NCBI GenBank assembly: GCA_020638995.1
Contig: JACKHM010000004.1
Span: 682,001 to 746,000 of the forward strand
Reading direction: 5' to 3'
From: Planctomycetaceae bacterium
GTDB lineage: Bacteria; Planctomycetota; Planctomycetia; Pirellulales; Pirellulaceae
Length of the DNA stretch: 64,000 bases
Positions 8,795-17,651 of the stretch are shown here, piece after piece. The position numbers and the translations under genes were made by a program. The notes under the pieces are model-generated. The model was given only the letters and a program-made list of their open reading frames with translations, had not been told where the DNA came from and ran no database searches. The stretch's first letter is position 1, and the number at the start of each line of letters is the position of its first letter.

Positions 8795-9223
8795 ATGCTC
8801 AAGCAATTAACTTTGTCGCTATTAGTTCTGTTTGTTTTGGTCGCCGGAACGCGAGCCGAAGCTCCTGCACGGTGGGGAGCTCTTGCCGTCTGTCCGAGTT
8901 GTGGAGCGAGTGGCGGAAGCCTTGCTTGGTCCTATGGGCATTCGACGCGCGAAGACGCGATTCGTGATGTGTCAGACAGGGTACGTCAGGATCACAGTGA
9001 CGTGAAGATCCTTTGCGTGACCTCGGATCGCTACATCGCCGTTGCCTTCAGTCGGTCAGGGAGCATTGGATACGAGCATGGCGACAATGAGCGTGAAACG
9101 GTTGAAGTCGCTTCAATTGACTGCTCACGAAGCTTCGGCCCACCAGTAAAGCACATCCTGATCGACAATGGCAAAAGCCGCGTATCAGGTGCATCAAGCA
9201 TAAGTAGTGACGATCTCTACTGA
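8795..9223 (+). CDS. Small secreted Cys-containing protein (DUF4189-like)
   Basis: 142 residues; ATG 8795 with AGGAG 8 nt upstream. Signal peptide about 1-22. The mature part has four spread Cys (CPSC, ILC, IDC) and the order GALAVCPSCG, then STREDAIRDVSDRV, then KILCVTSDRYIAVAFS. That is the layout of small DUF4189-type secreted domains (aromatic-rich start, helix with Ala/Asp, Cys, then a strand). It resembles the 16880-17275 product in size, signal and layout. No enzymatic motif. First gene of the plus-strand array that leads to the CHAT peptidases. Confidence 0.65.
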   Translation: MLKQLTLSLLVLFVLVAGTRAEAPARWGALAVCPSCGASGGSLAWSYGHSTREDAIRDVSDRVRQDHSDVKILCVTSDRYIAVAFSRSGSIGYEHGDNERETVEVASIDCSRSFGPPVKHILIDNGKSRVSGASSISSDDLY

Positions 9224-9282
9224 CCTCAGCCTGTCCGGAAAACTGCCTGGCTGTTCAACACCAATGAAATGGAGAAACCACA

Positions 9283-9756
9283 ATGACACGCACGATCCGA
9301 CAGCTGACAATCTGTGGCATCTGCATGCTGACGTTAATCGTATCTGCAAACACTGCAGAGGCGGGACAACCCAAACTCGGAATCTGGGGCGATATTGTCA
9401 CGATACCGCGAGAGTTCCGGTATGGTCACATCAATAACGGCTACCGCATCTCGAGTGTTGCTCGCTGGTCACATGCTGCGGCGATGAGACTTGAACGCGG
9501 TGACATTATCGTGCTGGTCAACAACATGTGGTTCCAGAATAAGGCTGGTTTTCGTGCCGCATTGTGCAGGACGAGCGATCAAGCAAACATCGGGATCATC
9601 AACGTGCGTGATGGCAGATTTAAATGGTGCCCCTGCGACATCAATCACGATCCCCGGCCCCATCAATTCGATGCAATCCCGGACAGTCTGGGATTCGCAG
9701 AATTCAACGAAATTCCAGCGATGCCAATTTGTACCGGATATGTGGAGACCCGATGA
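9283..9756 (+). CDS. Secreted PDZ-like protein, paralogue of the 7828-8556 product
   Basis: 157 residues with a signal peptide (about 1-26, cleavage near AEA). The central part is PDZ-like: GYRISSVARWSHAAAMRLERGDIIV, FQNKAGFRAAL and ANIGIINVRDGRFKW. These blocks match those of the 7828-8556 protein nearly word for word, but the C-terminal beta domain of that protein is absent. Its stop overlaps the start of the next gene (ATGATGA at 9753), implying translational coupling. Function unknown; a peptide-binding accessory to exported proteases is an inference from fold and neighbours. Confidence 0.7.
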   Translation: MTRTIRQLTICGICMLTLIVSANTAEAGQPKLGIWGDIVTIPREFRYGHINNGYRISSVARWSHAAAMRLERGDIIVLVNNMWFQNKAGFRAALCRTSDQANIGIINVRDGRFKWCPCDINHDPRPHQFDAIPDSLGFAEFNEIPAMPICTGYVETR

Positions 9757-10235
9757 TGAACTGTTCATACCTGACTTTTGCATGGGTTCTGCTCTCTTCG
9801 GTCTTGGGCTATGCGGCCGCGCCATCAGCCTTTGGCTTCGGTCCAGACGATTGCTGGGTTGTTGTGCATGAAGATCGTAACAATTGGGGATGCCGAGGAG
9901 ATCGCGTCCCTCGCGATGTTGCAGAAGCCGTCGAAAAGATGGAGCAGGAGCAGATCGTCCTCGGTATTGCGCTGAATGAAAATAGCTGGATGCTCATCGG
10001 GTCCAAGACATGGTCAGGACGTAATGTGCCGGAGGCACTGCGGAAGAACATTCAAGAGCAACAGGATGATGGCTTTCAGGTGATTGATGCGGCGCTCACG
10101 CGAGCAGGAGGTTGGGTCGTGCTGACAAGGAAGGGAGGCACACACAGGTGCAGATGGCGCGGTCGCGACGTGCCGCACGAGCTAATCGCCTACCTTCGTG
10201 AAGCGACCGACAACAACCATCGCGTTCTTGGTTGA
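9753..10235 (+). CDS. Secreted protein built of three short repeats
   Basis: 160 residues; ATG 9753 overlaps the previous stop, with GGAG upstream. Signal peptide about 1-26. The mature protein seems to consist of three copies of a roughly 40-residue unit that each have a Trp or Arg-rich strand followed by a V-P-x-x-[VL/EL] turn and a helix: GDRVPRDVAEAVEKMEQEQ, SGRNVPEALRKNIQEQQDDG and RGRDVPHELIAYLREATDNN. Between units are strands such as SWMLIGSKTW and GGWVVLTRKG. I do not recognise the family. Likely co-transcribed with the PDZ-like gene. Confidence 0.65.
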   Translation: MMNCSYLTFAWVLLSSVLGYAAAPSAFGFGPDDCWVVVHEDRNNWGCRGDRVPRDVAEAVEKMEQEQIVLGIALNENSWMLIGSKTWSGRNVPEALRKNIQEQQDDGFQVIDAALTRAGGWVVLTRKGGTHRCRWRGRDVPHELIAYLREATDNNHRVLG

Positions 10236-10410
10236 TGGCGGCTGGGCGGCTTGCTACCGGACGTCCAGCAGCGTGGTTTGGCGGATGCGAGGCGTCCCCG
10301 AGGACGCTTCCCGCTATGTGGATGAGATTCGTCAACGGTAGAGCTGCTGTGACGCTTGGCACAAACTACTCGACGAGGTTACTTCAAGTTTTTGAATGGG
10401 AGAGACGACC

Positions 10411-11847
10411 ATGTTTGCACACCGTACGACTTTCGGCCTCTGGGTCGTGACACAATCCACCATCCTGCTGACGCCGTTCTGGACATCAAACGCATTTGCC
10501 GGCTGGTTTTCCAACGGTGACTACGGAGTCGTCGTCGTGGAGACCTCGGTACGAGATCTGTCGCGAACTGTTGCAACACTGCCTGCGGGAACGAACTTTC
10601 GAGTCCAAGGAGTCGATGGCAACCACGTGAAAATCGCTCAGAAGATTGATGGAAGGTTGGTGAGCGGTTGGGTCGAGCAGGATGACGTGTTCAAAATTGA
10701 GAGGAATCAACTCGCGATTTACGCGACGCAGGATAGCCTTGTGAGAAATCAGGGACAGGTCATCAAGCTGCCGAAAGGAACGCCTGTGGCGATTGAAGTT
10801 GACTCTGATTACGCCGTGGACGTGTTCGTCATCTCAGAGGAAGGGATCGAGGCCTACAAGTCCGTCGCAAAAGTCGGAGCGGGACGTCTATCAAGTCGTG
10901 CGGTGAAGCTAGATACGCGTCGAGGGTCGTTGGATTGGGAGCCCCCCAATGACGAGCAATACTACGTGCTGGTCGATAACACGGACTTCCCGGACAAGGG
11001 GGCCGATTCGGGGCGCGCCATCCGCTACTCGATGGCATTTTGTGTTGAAGATCCAAAACCCGCAGGCCCCGAGACCGATAAGGGCCTTATCATTGGCAGG
11101 GTAACACTCGACTTCGATCACTTCGGCGATCGCAATGGCAGACATCGTGAACCGTTCAAAGTTCAGCTCGACGTCGTGGATGAAGACGAAAAAGTGTTGC
11201 AGACGCTCGAAGCTCGCGTTGACGACGAAGGGTACTTCTTCGTCGAAAACCTTGTGATGGATCGCCGTTACCAAATCAAAAAGATCGATGGTTCTAAGTT
11301 TGATGTTCCGGTGCCGCTTCAGGCTGAGTTTGGCTTCGGAGTAAAGGACGAGGATTCGGATGGGTTTCGCAAGTCCGTCTCCGTTTCGGGTGCCCAAATT
11401 GGTACCAGCTGTGAGGAACCCGCAATTTTAGATCTGGGACATACTGCAGTACGCGTTGACGAGAACGGAAAAATACATGCCAGAATCGACGCGGCCCATG
11501 CCACGCTGGCATCGTCGGGAGGGCAGTTCACATTCGGTTTTGGCGGCGATGGCCCGCTCGACCGTCACGACTGGTTCTTAGAAAAGTTCCCTGACAACGG
11601 CTGGTCAGGATTAGTGAAGTTGGATCGTGACTCCGTCTACGAAACTCGCGAAGAGGCAAAGCGAAAGAAGGAAGCAGAACGGAAGGCGAAAGAAGAGGAG
11701 AAACGCTCGAAAGAGGACGCAGATCAGAAGAAGAGAGCTGAGAATGAACAGGCGAACGGGAAGAACTCTGACGCCGAGGGCGATAAAGCCGGAGAGCAGG
11801 ACGAGGCTAGTGCTGGCAAAGACTCAGAAGGTTCATCCCCTGAATAA
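10411..11847 (+). CDS. Secreted SH3-like protein with a charged C-terminal coiled coil
   Basis: 478 residues from ATG 10411, after GGGAGAG. Signal peptide about 1-27 (cleavage near AFA). Residues about 35-85 look like a bacterial SH3 module (VETSVRDLSRTVATLPAGTNFRVQGVDGNHVKI, shortened here to its key features: strand, Leu-Pro-Gly turn, strand). A middle beta domain includes a DUF2141-like or carboxypeptidase-regulatory-like stretch (GRVTLDFDHFGDRNG and LEARVDDEGYFFVENL). The last 75 residues are highly charged (Lys/Glu repeats, then Gly/Ser/Glu), predicted coiled coil then disordered. No catalytic motif. Its position directly upstream of a CHAT gene on the same strand suggests a shared role. 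Confidence 0.65.
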   Translation: MFAHRTTFGLWVVTQSTILLTPFWTSNAFAGWFSNGDYGVVVVETSVRDLSRTVATLPAGTNFRVQGVDGNHVKIAQKIDGRLVSGWVEQDDVFKIERNQLAIYATQDSLVRNQGQVIKLPKGTPVAIEVDSDYAVDVFVISEEGIEAYKSVAKVGAGRLSSRAVKLDTRRGSLDWEPPNDEQYYVLVDNTDFPDKGADSGRAIRYSMAFCVEDPKPAGPETDKGLIIGRVTLDFDHFGDRNGRHREPFKVQLDVVDEDEKVLQTLEARVDDEGYFFVENLVMDRRYQIKKIDGSKFDVPVPLQAEFGFGVKDEDSDGFRKSVSVSGAQIGTSCEEPAILDLGHTAVRVDENGKIHARIDAAHATLASSGGQFTFGFGGDGPLDRHDWFLEKFPDNGWSGLVKLDRDSVYETREEAKRKKEAERKAKEEEKRSKEDADQKKRAENEQANGKNSDAEGDKAGEQDEASAGKDSEGSSPE

Positions 11848-11924
11848 GCCCACTTCGCAGTAGGCAGGAGAGTGACCAATTGGCGTCGAATCGTTGATGG
11901 AGAAGCAGAAGGGCTTGAGCAATT

Positions 11925-11955
11925 AATTGACCCAGGGGTGAGCATCTGGTCAATT
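11925..11955. promoter_or_regulatory. Inverted repeat upstream of the first CHAT gene
   Basis: AATTGACC (11925-11932) and GGTCAATT (11948-11955) are perfect inverted 8-mers with centres 23 bp apart, roughly two helical turns. They lie in the 207-bp spacer, 100 bp before the CHAT start. A related GACCAATTGG sits at about 11875. Possible dimeric operator or part of a terminator; no U-tract follows. Confidence 0.35.
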
Positions 11956-12054
11956 AGGAGGGGTGACAGCAGCTAATTCAACCTTCAGACGACCGTGCGC
12001 ATTCTGTGCCGACACTGTTAGCGCCGAACTTAGCGGTCTTCCCAGGAAATTGAC

Positions 12055-15000
12055 ATGGTAGTTCATCGAACCAATCAACGACGCCAGTTGGTGCCGGTCC
12101 TGCTTTGCTGCACACTGGCGGCGATGATTATTCCCAGCGCACGGGCACAGGTGGACGGCGAAACGCCAAAGGCCACAGACGGCAAAGACAATTCGTTCGT
12201 CGTTAACCAATTGCCATTCATGGGGCAACTACTCGGGAACAATCGCCTAACAATGGGGACTTCCTTATTGGAAGTCGAAGACTGGCTCAAACAGCTTGGA
12301 GCGAAGTGCGTTGATGAGAAGGCGAACCTATATGAACTTACTCCTGAAGGCGCGGTTGGACGCGACGTTCGATCTATCAGATTGCGTTTTGAAGACCAAG
12401 CTCTCCGCTGGTGCGGGGTCATTTATCAAATCGCTCCGGTGGGCTCACAGCCAATTAGTTTCTTCGAGGAGAAACTCGGCCGACAATTCGGTGCCCGCGC
12501 TGGAACGGTCCAGGACTCCCAAGGTGAGAATCATCCAGTCTGGCTCCAGGGAAATGACGTCGTTGTTGCAACGCACCGTGACAGTATTCGGGTGTACACA
12601 GTCGAAGTGTCGCACTCGACGCAAATGGCGAATAGTTTTCGACAGCAATCCCGATCGGCGGTCGACCGTGCGAATCTCCTTAGCCGACTGACGGAAGCTT
12701 ATGACGCGTCCGCGAATGCCAATAAGCGTATTCTCGATATCGGCCGGGTGGCCAGCGAGAGTCCCGATGAAGTCCGACGACTACTGAACTATCTTACGGA
12801 ACAAACACCAACTAATCCACGATTCAGGGAAATACAAGCTGCTTCCACGTTGGGGCGGTGTTTGCTGATTGCGTCCTACTTCGCCGATCAAGCCCGAGGT
12901 ACCTCTGAATTGGCATCCGAGTTTCGCGATCTACGAAAGCTTTGGCGCGGAAACGACAAGCCCATAGAGCCGGACGCTACTGACTACGTCGAATTCCAAA
13001 TGCGCCTGAACGACCTTGTGTTGAGCGGTGCGCGTGAGGTCCCGCAAGCTTTCGTCAAGAATAACATGTACCACTGCAACTGCTTGCTCGCGTCACTATT
13101 CCGCCAGCCGATGATTCACGCCCGGACCGGCGACGGCCCCGACGATCGTAAGCCACTAACTGACGTATCCATGACAGAAACTCAGGCTGAACTACTGCTG
13201 TCGTTGGTGCGGCAATACGAACGCGCGGGTGGAGTGCGTGAACTGGTTGCTGAAGTCGAGCAAACGCTCGTCACACAACTCTGCGCCAGTCGAGCATGTA
13301 TGGCATTAAAGCAGGGCAATCGCGACAGCGCCGCCGGAAGCGTTGCTACCCTCATGGTGCAAGATTCGCAAGCGGCCGGAAAGGTCAAAGTCGGTGAAAT
13401 CATCACCGAATACGCCCGCGTACGGGTGCAATCTACGAGTCATCTTATTGATCTGATCGGTTTACACGCTAATGACGAAAAGCCGATTACTGCCAGTGTG
13501 TTCGATCCCGCCACTCGCAAAGTCCACGCCGTAATGTTCAACCCAGGTAAGCTCGGTTTAGGACTAACTGATCCATCGCCCTGGATACGACTTTCAGAGT
13601 CCTCTGGAGAGATTCCGGCGTTGATGGTCGTGTGTAATGTTGTCGACGAGGTGAAGAAATACTTGGAATCAGGCTTGGTCCAATATCGCGTGAATAAGCT
13701 GGTCCCAGGAGAGGCTGATATTGAAAACGAACTAGTGCAACTAACTAGCACTGCGACGGACTTCAGTAGACTCGTTGAAGATTCTTTTCTGAGAACGTTT
13801 GAGGCACGTCTCAACAACATAGCGATGACTCCCTCGCTGTTTCGGGCAGCGTTGCCCAAACCCATCTCCGGAAATGACTATGACGAAAGATTACTGCGCC
13901 AGGTCGTAACCAAGCATCCTGAACACGCCGTTAATTATTGGCACGATATTATGTTGAGGATTCTAGTTTTTGGTAGCACGGCAAGCGATGAACAGTTCCG
14001 CTCACTCTTAGGCGAAGTCACGATCTATTCCGAGCTACTCAGCCAAGAGCACAAACAACCAGCCTATCGACGTTGGGTTACGAACTTGGCACAAACGACC
14101 CAACAAGATAGAGCCGAACTCACAACAGCATGGAAAGACTTGGAGGAAGCGTTGTTGGTGGCTATTAGTGCATCAGCGGCACAACCTCGACTTTCGCGAG
14201 CGTTGGCGTGTTTCGAGAAACACGACTTGCCTTTTCTGAAGGCACGAATTCACCTATGGAAGGCCGATGAGTTTGTCGAGCAGATGCAATTCGACGACGC
14301 GTTCGCGCAATTGCGTGAATTACAAATGAACCCCGCCATGGCACTTATTCCAGAACTACAACTCAAATTGTTGAGGACGAAGGGCCGTTTGCTTTTGAGA
14401 ACAGGAGACTATGCAAAAGCATCCCTCGCTAGGAGAGAGTTTCTCGACTTCCTGAAGCTTATGACAGGTAGTGAGTATCCGATTTACGCACAGAGACTTA
14501 TCGAAGCCTCGGATGAGTTCTTGTTGTCGGGCGATTTAGTGACAGCCAACGACGCTCTGCTGGAAGCCGAGGCAGTTGCGGATTTGTATGGTTTTTCCTT
14601 ACACCAGGCGTTAGCCATGACAGGCCTCGCAGAAGTTGCATGCCGAACGAATGATTTCGAGAAGGCGAAACCGTTGATTCAACAGGCGGAAGCCATCTAC
14701 GAAGAACTTATGAAGAGCAGTCACACTGGTTACTTTTTGGCCAACGATCATGACTTTAAAGCGATTGGCGGCACTGTTGATGAACAGATGCGAGTCAAAG
14801 CGATCGAGGGTGGGCGCCGACATACAGCGTTCGTACATGCCATGCTAGCCGAGGCGATCGGCCAAGAAGATGTCGCATGGTATCAGTACGGAAAAGCGTC
14901 GTATGAGCCCCAACTCGGAGACTACGCCTTACGCACCAACAGAGATGACTATGCATTCGCCGCGTTTTCCCGGCAGGTCACTAATGCAATTATTCAAGTT

Positions 15001-16794
15001 GATAAGGCCGTGGATTACAACCAGTTGTTCATTGGTTTGAGCGGCTTAGGACGAACCTACGCCCGACATGCAGAAGACCTGCCATTATCCCTTTGGTGTA
15101 GCCTCGCCGGGGTCTCGATCGCCGAACAACGTAGGGCGTCGCTGGTTGATACGCGATCAGCGTTGGGCTCATCCGCCAGCACGTACTTCTTGCGTGACAA
15201 ACTCGCACCCTATCGACAAGCTATTGATACGGTGATCGAGATGCAACTGAAAGGGATCGAGTTGACAACACCAGCAGAGCCATCGGCAGTTCTTGCTAAG
15301 TCAGCATTGCGGTATCAAGCACCACCAGTGTTTTATTTTGGTGGGGTTTTCTACAGAGAAGACCAATTCGATAAGATCAAAAAACCGCTGATGAGAATTG
15401 AAACGGCTGTGCCACTTATCTCCCCAACAACCCTCGGTAGCAACTCCGCAGAGGTCGCCTTGACCCTCGCGGAAGTCAGCCGTGGTCGAGCACTGTTCGA
15501 GGACCTTAGCAGCGCAGGGCGTGAGCGTCTGGCGTCGAGTTTGACATCGGACGGTATGCAGTGCACGTATCCAATCCTTTCTGAGAATCAGCTCTTCCTG
15601 ATGTTTCAGTGTCTCTCGGACAAAGTGATACTTTGGGCTATCGACTCCCAGCGGCACATGGACATGACGACGATAGATGTCAAAGGACCTGACGACACAG
15701 ACCTTTATGAACAGATTCGAGAATTTAGGGATCTGCTAAGCCATCGATGGTCCTACGCTAAGACAGGACGGGGACTTGATTTCGCTTCGCCGCAACACCT
15801 GCAGGCAGTAAATCGTACGCAGACCGACTTGGCAACAACGATCTACGACCGACTTCTAAAGCCTGCACTGACGGATGTCGCGGCGGAGACTCACTTGATT
15901 ATCTGTGCCGACGGAGTGCTAAGTGGCATCCCATTCGAGGCTTTGCGTTTGTCCAAAACTGAGGGTGGGGGAAGTAACGCAGTTACGTCGCTTGATGACG
16001 TGTTTCTGGTCTCGTACGCATTTTCGATTCGCACTCACAATCTTGGTCGAAATCGCTCCGCGGCCATCGGCGTACATGAGAGAAGTGTGCTTGCGATTGG
16101 TGATCCTATCTACACGATCGATGATTCGCGGCTTGGCACTGACAACGCAATCCACGCGTCCGCGTGGTCCGCAGCTATTTCGGCGAACGCTTTGCAAAAC
16201 CCATGGCGTCGTCTGTCTGGAACGACGCGTGAACTGTCAGCTTTAGACAGAAAGTGTAACGAGCATTCGGTCAGGTGTACGCCTCAATCAGGGACGAAGT
16301 TGACCGAGGAGTTTGTCAAGGCAACTGCATTTGGAGATTATCGATGCGTACATTTTGCGACACACGGTATTGTCGGTCGCGTGGTTCCCTACGTTGAAGA
16401 ACCAGCCCTCGTTTTGTCGCAATATTCCAATCAGAAAACGGACGGAGACGGTTATCTCACGATGACGGAAATCATGCAGCTCGACCTGAAAGGCGTCGAA
16501 CTGGTTGTGCTGTCGGCTTGTGATTCGTCACGAGGTGAGACGATTGACGGAGAGGGAACACTTAGCCTGGGGCGTGCATTTCGCGCGGCTGGTGCCGGTG
16601 CTCTCGTCGTCACACAGTGGAGTGTGGATGACGAGTCCACAACGTTGCTGATGGAACAATTCTACGACCAACTGCTTTCTGGTGAGCATCCGGCCAACGC
16701 GTTAAGAGAAGCTCGCCGTTATCTGCGATCCTACGACGATGGTAGATACAGCGATCCGTACTACTGGGCTCCGTTTGTGTTCATCGATCGTTGA
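12055..16794 (+). CDS. Giant secreted helical-repeat CHAT-domain peptidase
   Basis: 1579 residues. ATG 12055 follows AGGAAA. Signal peptide about 1-31 (cleavage near ARA). Residues about 45-190 form an unassigned N-terminal domain. Then comes a long region of helical, partly TPR-like repeats (about 300-1100). The last about 350 residues are a CHAT domain (caspase-like clan CD cysteine peptidase). The dyad is visible: His about 1437 in HFATHG and Cys about 1489 in VLSACDSS, followed by GEGTLSLGRAFRAAGAGAL. CHAT peptidases cut specific protein targets in defence and stress systems. Export is inferred from the signal peptide and is unusual for characterised members. Partner and trigger unknown. 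Confidence 0.85.
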   Translation: MVVHRTNQRRQLVPVLLCCTLAAMIIPSARAQVDGETPKATDGKDNSFVVNQLPFMGQLLGNNRLTMGTSLLEVEDWLKQLGAKCVDEKANLYELTPEGAVGRDVRSIRLRFEDQALRWCGVIYQIAPVGSQPISFFEEKLGRQFGARAGTVQDSQGENHPVWLQGNDVVVATHRDSIRVYTVEVSHSTQMANSFRQQSRSAVDRANLLSRLTEAYDASANANKRILDIGRVASESPDEVRRLLNYLTEQTPTNPRFREIQAASTLGRCLLIASYFADQARGTSELASEFRDLRKLWRGNDKPIEPDATDYVEFQMRLNDLVLSGAREVPQAFVKNNMYHCNCLLASLFRQPMIHARTGDGPDDRKPLTDVSMTETQAELLLSLVRQYERAGGVRELVAEVEQTLVTQLCASRACMALKQGNRDSAAGSVATLMVQDSQAAGKVKVGEIITEYARVRVQSTSHLIDLIGLHANDEKPITASVFDPATRKVHAVMFNPGKLGLGLTDPSPWIRLSESSGEIPALMVVCNVVDEVKKYLESGLVQYRVNKLVPGEADIENELVQLTSTATDFSRLVEDSFLRTFEARLNNIAMTPSLFRAALPKPISGNDYDERLLRQVVTKHPEHAVNYWHDIMLRILVFGSTASDEQFRSLLGEVTIYSELLSQEHKQPAYRRWVTNLAQTTQQDRAELTTAWKDLEEALLVAISASAAQPRLSRALACFEKHDLPFLKARIHLWKADEFVEQMQFDDAFAQLRELQMNPAMALIPELQLKLLRTKGRLLLRTGDYAKASLARREFLDFLKLMTGSEYPIYAQRLIEASDEFLLSGDLVTANDALLEAEAVADLYGFSLHQALAMTGLAEVACRTNDFEKAKPLIQQAEAIYEELMKSSHTGYFLANDHDFKAIGGTVDEQMRVKAIEGGRRHTAFVHAMLAEAIGQEDVAWYQYGKASYEPQLGDYALRTNRDDYAFAAFSRQVTNAIIQVDKAVDYNQLFIGLSGLGRTYARHAEDLPLSLWCSLAGVSIAEQRRASLVDTRSALGSSASTYFLRDKLAPYRQAIDTVIEMQLKGIELTTPAEPSAVLAKSALRYQAPPVFYFGGVFYREDQFDKIKKPLMRIETAVPLISPTTLGSNSAEVALTLAEVSRGRALFEDLSSAGRERLASSLTSDGMQCTYPILSENQLFLMFQCLSDKVILWAIDSQRHMDMTTIDVKGPDDTDLYEQIREFRDLLSHRWSYAKTGRGLDFASPQHLQAVNRTQTDLATTIYDRLLKPALTDVAAETHLIICADGVLSGIPFEALRLSKTEGGGSNAVTSLDDVFLVSYAFSIRTHNLGRNRSAAIGVHERSVLAIGDPIYTIDDSRLGTDNAIHASAWSAAISANALQNPWRRLSGTTRELSALDRKCNEHSVRCTPQSGTKLTEEFVKATAFGDYRCVHFATHGIVGRVVPYVEEPALVLSQYSNQKTDGDGYLTMTEIMQLDLKGVELVVLSACDSSRGETIDGEGTLSLGRAFRAAGAGALVVTQWSVDDESTTLLMEQFYDQLLSGEHPANALREARRYLRSYDDGRYSDPYYWAPFVFIDR

Positions 16795-16879
16795 AAGTTG
16801 TGTGTAATGTCTGAGAGTGGCGATTCTGAAATCACAAACTCCTACACATTCGATTGAGGTCAAACATTGGAGATCTAGC

Positions 16880-17275
16880 ATGTTGCGAGCAGCATTGACC
16901 GCTTCGCTGATCGTTCTTCTTTCGAACACGGCGTACGCCGGCTGGGGTACCGTTGCAATTTGTCCTGACGGCTGCGGATTTTGGTCCGCATGCGCGAATT
17001 ACTCGACAGCCGAGGCTGCTGAGCGGGTGATAAAACGGCACTTTGAGAAGAATGGACACAAGTGCAGATTCCTGGAGACAACGGACAAGAAATTCATCGT
17101 CGTTGTATTCGCCGAAGGCAAGAAAGGAATCGGTTGGGAGGCGGGCAACGATCAAAATGACGCACTCGACAAAGCGATGGGGCACTATCGTAGGCGATTC
17201 GGCAGCCTGCCTCACTTGATTCACATCTACAACAACGAGAAAGGCGGTGAAGTCGTGCAAGGTGTGATCAATTGA
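16880..17275 (+). CDS. Small secreted Cys-containing protein (DUF4189-like)
   Basis: 131 residues from ATG 16880, with GGAG 8 nt upstream; the longer upstream frame is not needed. Signal peptide about 1-20 (cleavage near AYA). The mature part runs WGTVAICPDGCGFWSAC, a helix STAEAAERVIKRHF, CRFLETTDKKFIVVVFA. This layout parallels the 8795-9223 protein, with conserved Cys and strand order. It lies between two CHAT peptidase genes on the same strand, 86 bp after the first. An accessory or substrate role is possible but not shown by sequence. Confidence 0.65.
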   Translation: MLRAALTASLIVLLSNTAYAGWGTVAICPDGCGFWSACANYSTAEAAERVIKRHFEKNGHKCRFLETTDKKFIVVVFAEGKKGIGWEAGNDQNDALDKAMGHYRRRFGSLPHLIHIYNNEKGGEVVQGVIN

Positions 17276-17651
17276 TCCTACGATGCCTTTGTTCGCGGCT
17301 CCAGTCTGAAGAATTCGGCTTGCACCGCAATGATCCTCGCGCATGCCGGAGTACTTGCGAAGCAGCCCACGTGGAGGCCTTAAAGACGTCAACGGTTTTT
17401 GTATTGGCAATGCTTCCGAGTCTTGGTTCTCAGACTCGACTTTGGTGGGTGCAGTAGCCGCCAATCATATGACAGTCACGAACCTGTCAGAGCCGCATCT
17501 GGCAAGGGCAAGCAGGCTGGCAAGGGCGTTAATTGACGTAAGACCCACAGGCGGCTAAGGTGGGGGGCATGCAGTCGCTCGTCAGCGGTGCTTGCCCCGC
17601 TCGGTGGTTATGTTGTGGCGCGAAGAATTGGTGCCGCCTAGGAGACATCAG
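17276..17651. other. Spacer before the second CHAT gene
   Basis: About 375 bp without a credible gene. A short GC-rich direct repeat (GGCAAGGGC-like, about 17499-17530) is the only structure noted. The gene downstream has its own ribosome binding site, and a promoter may lie here. Confidence 0.35.
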
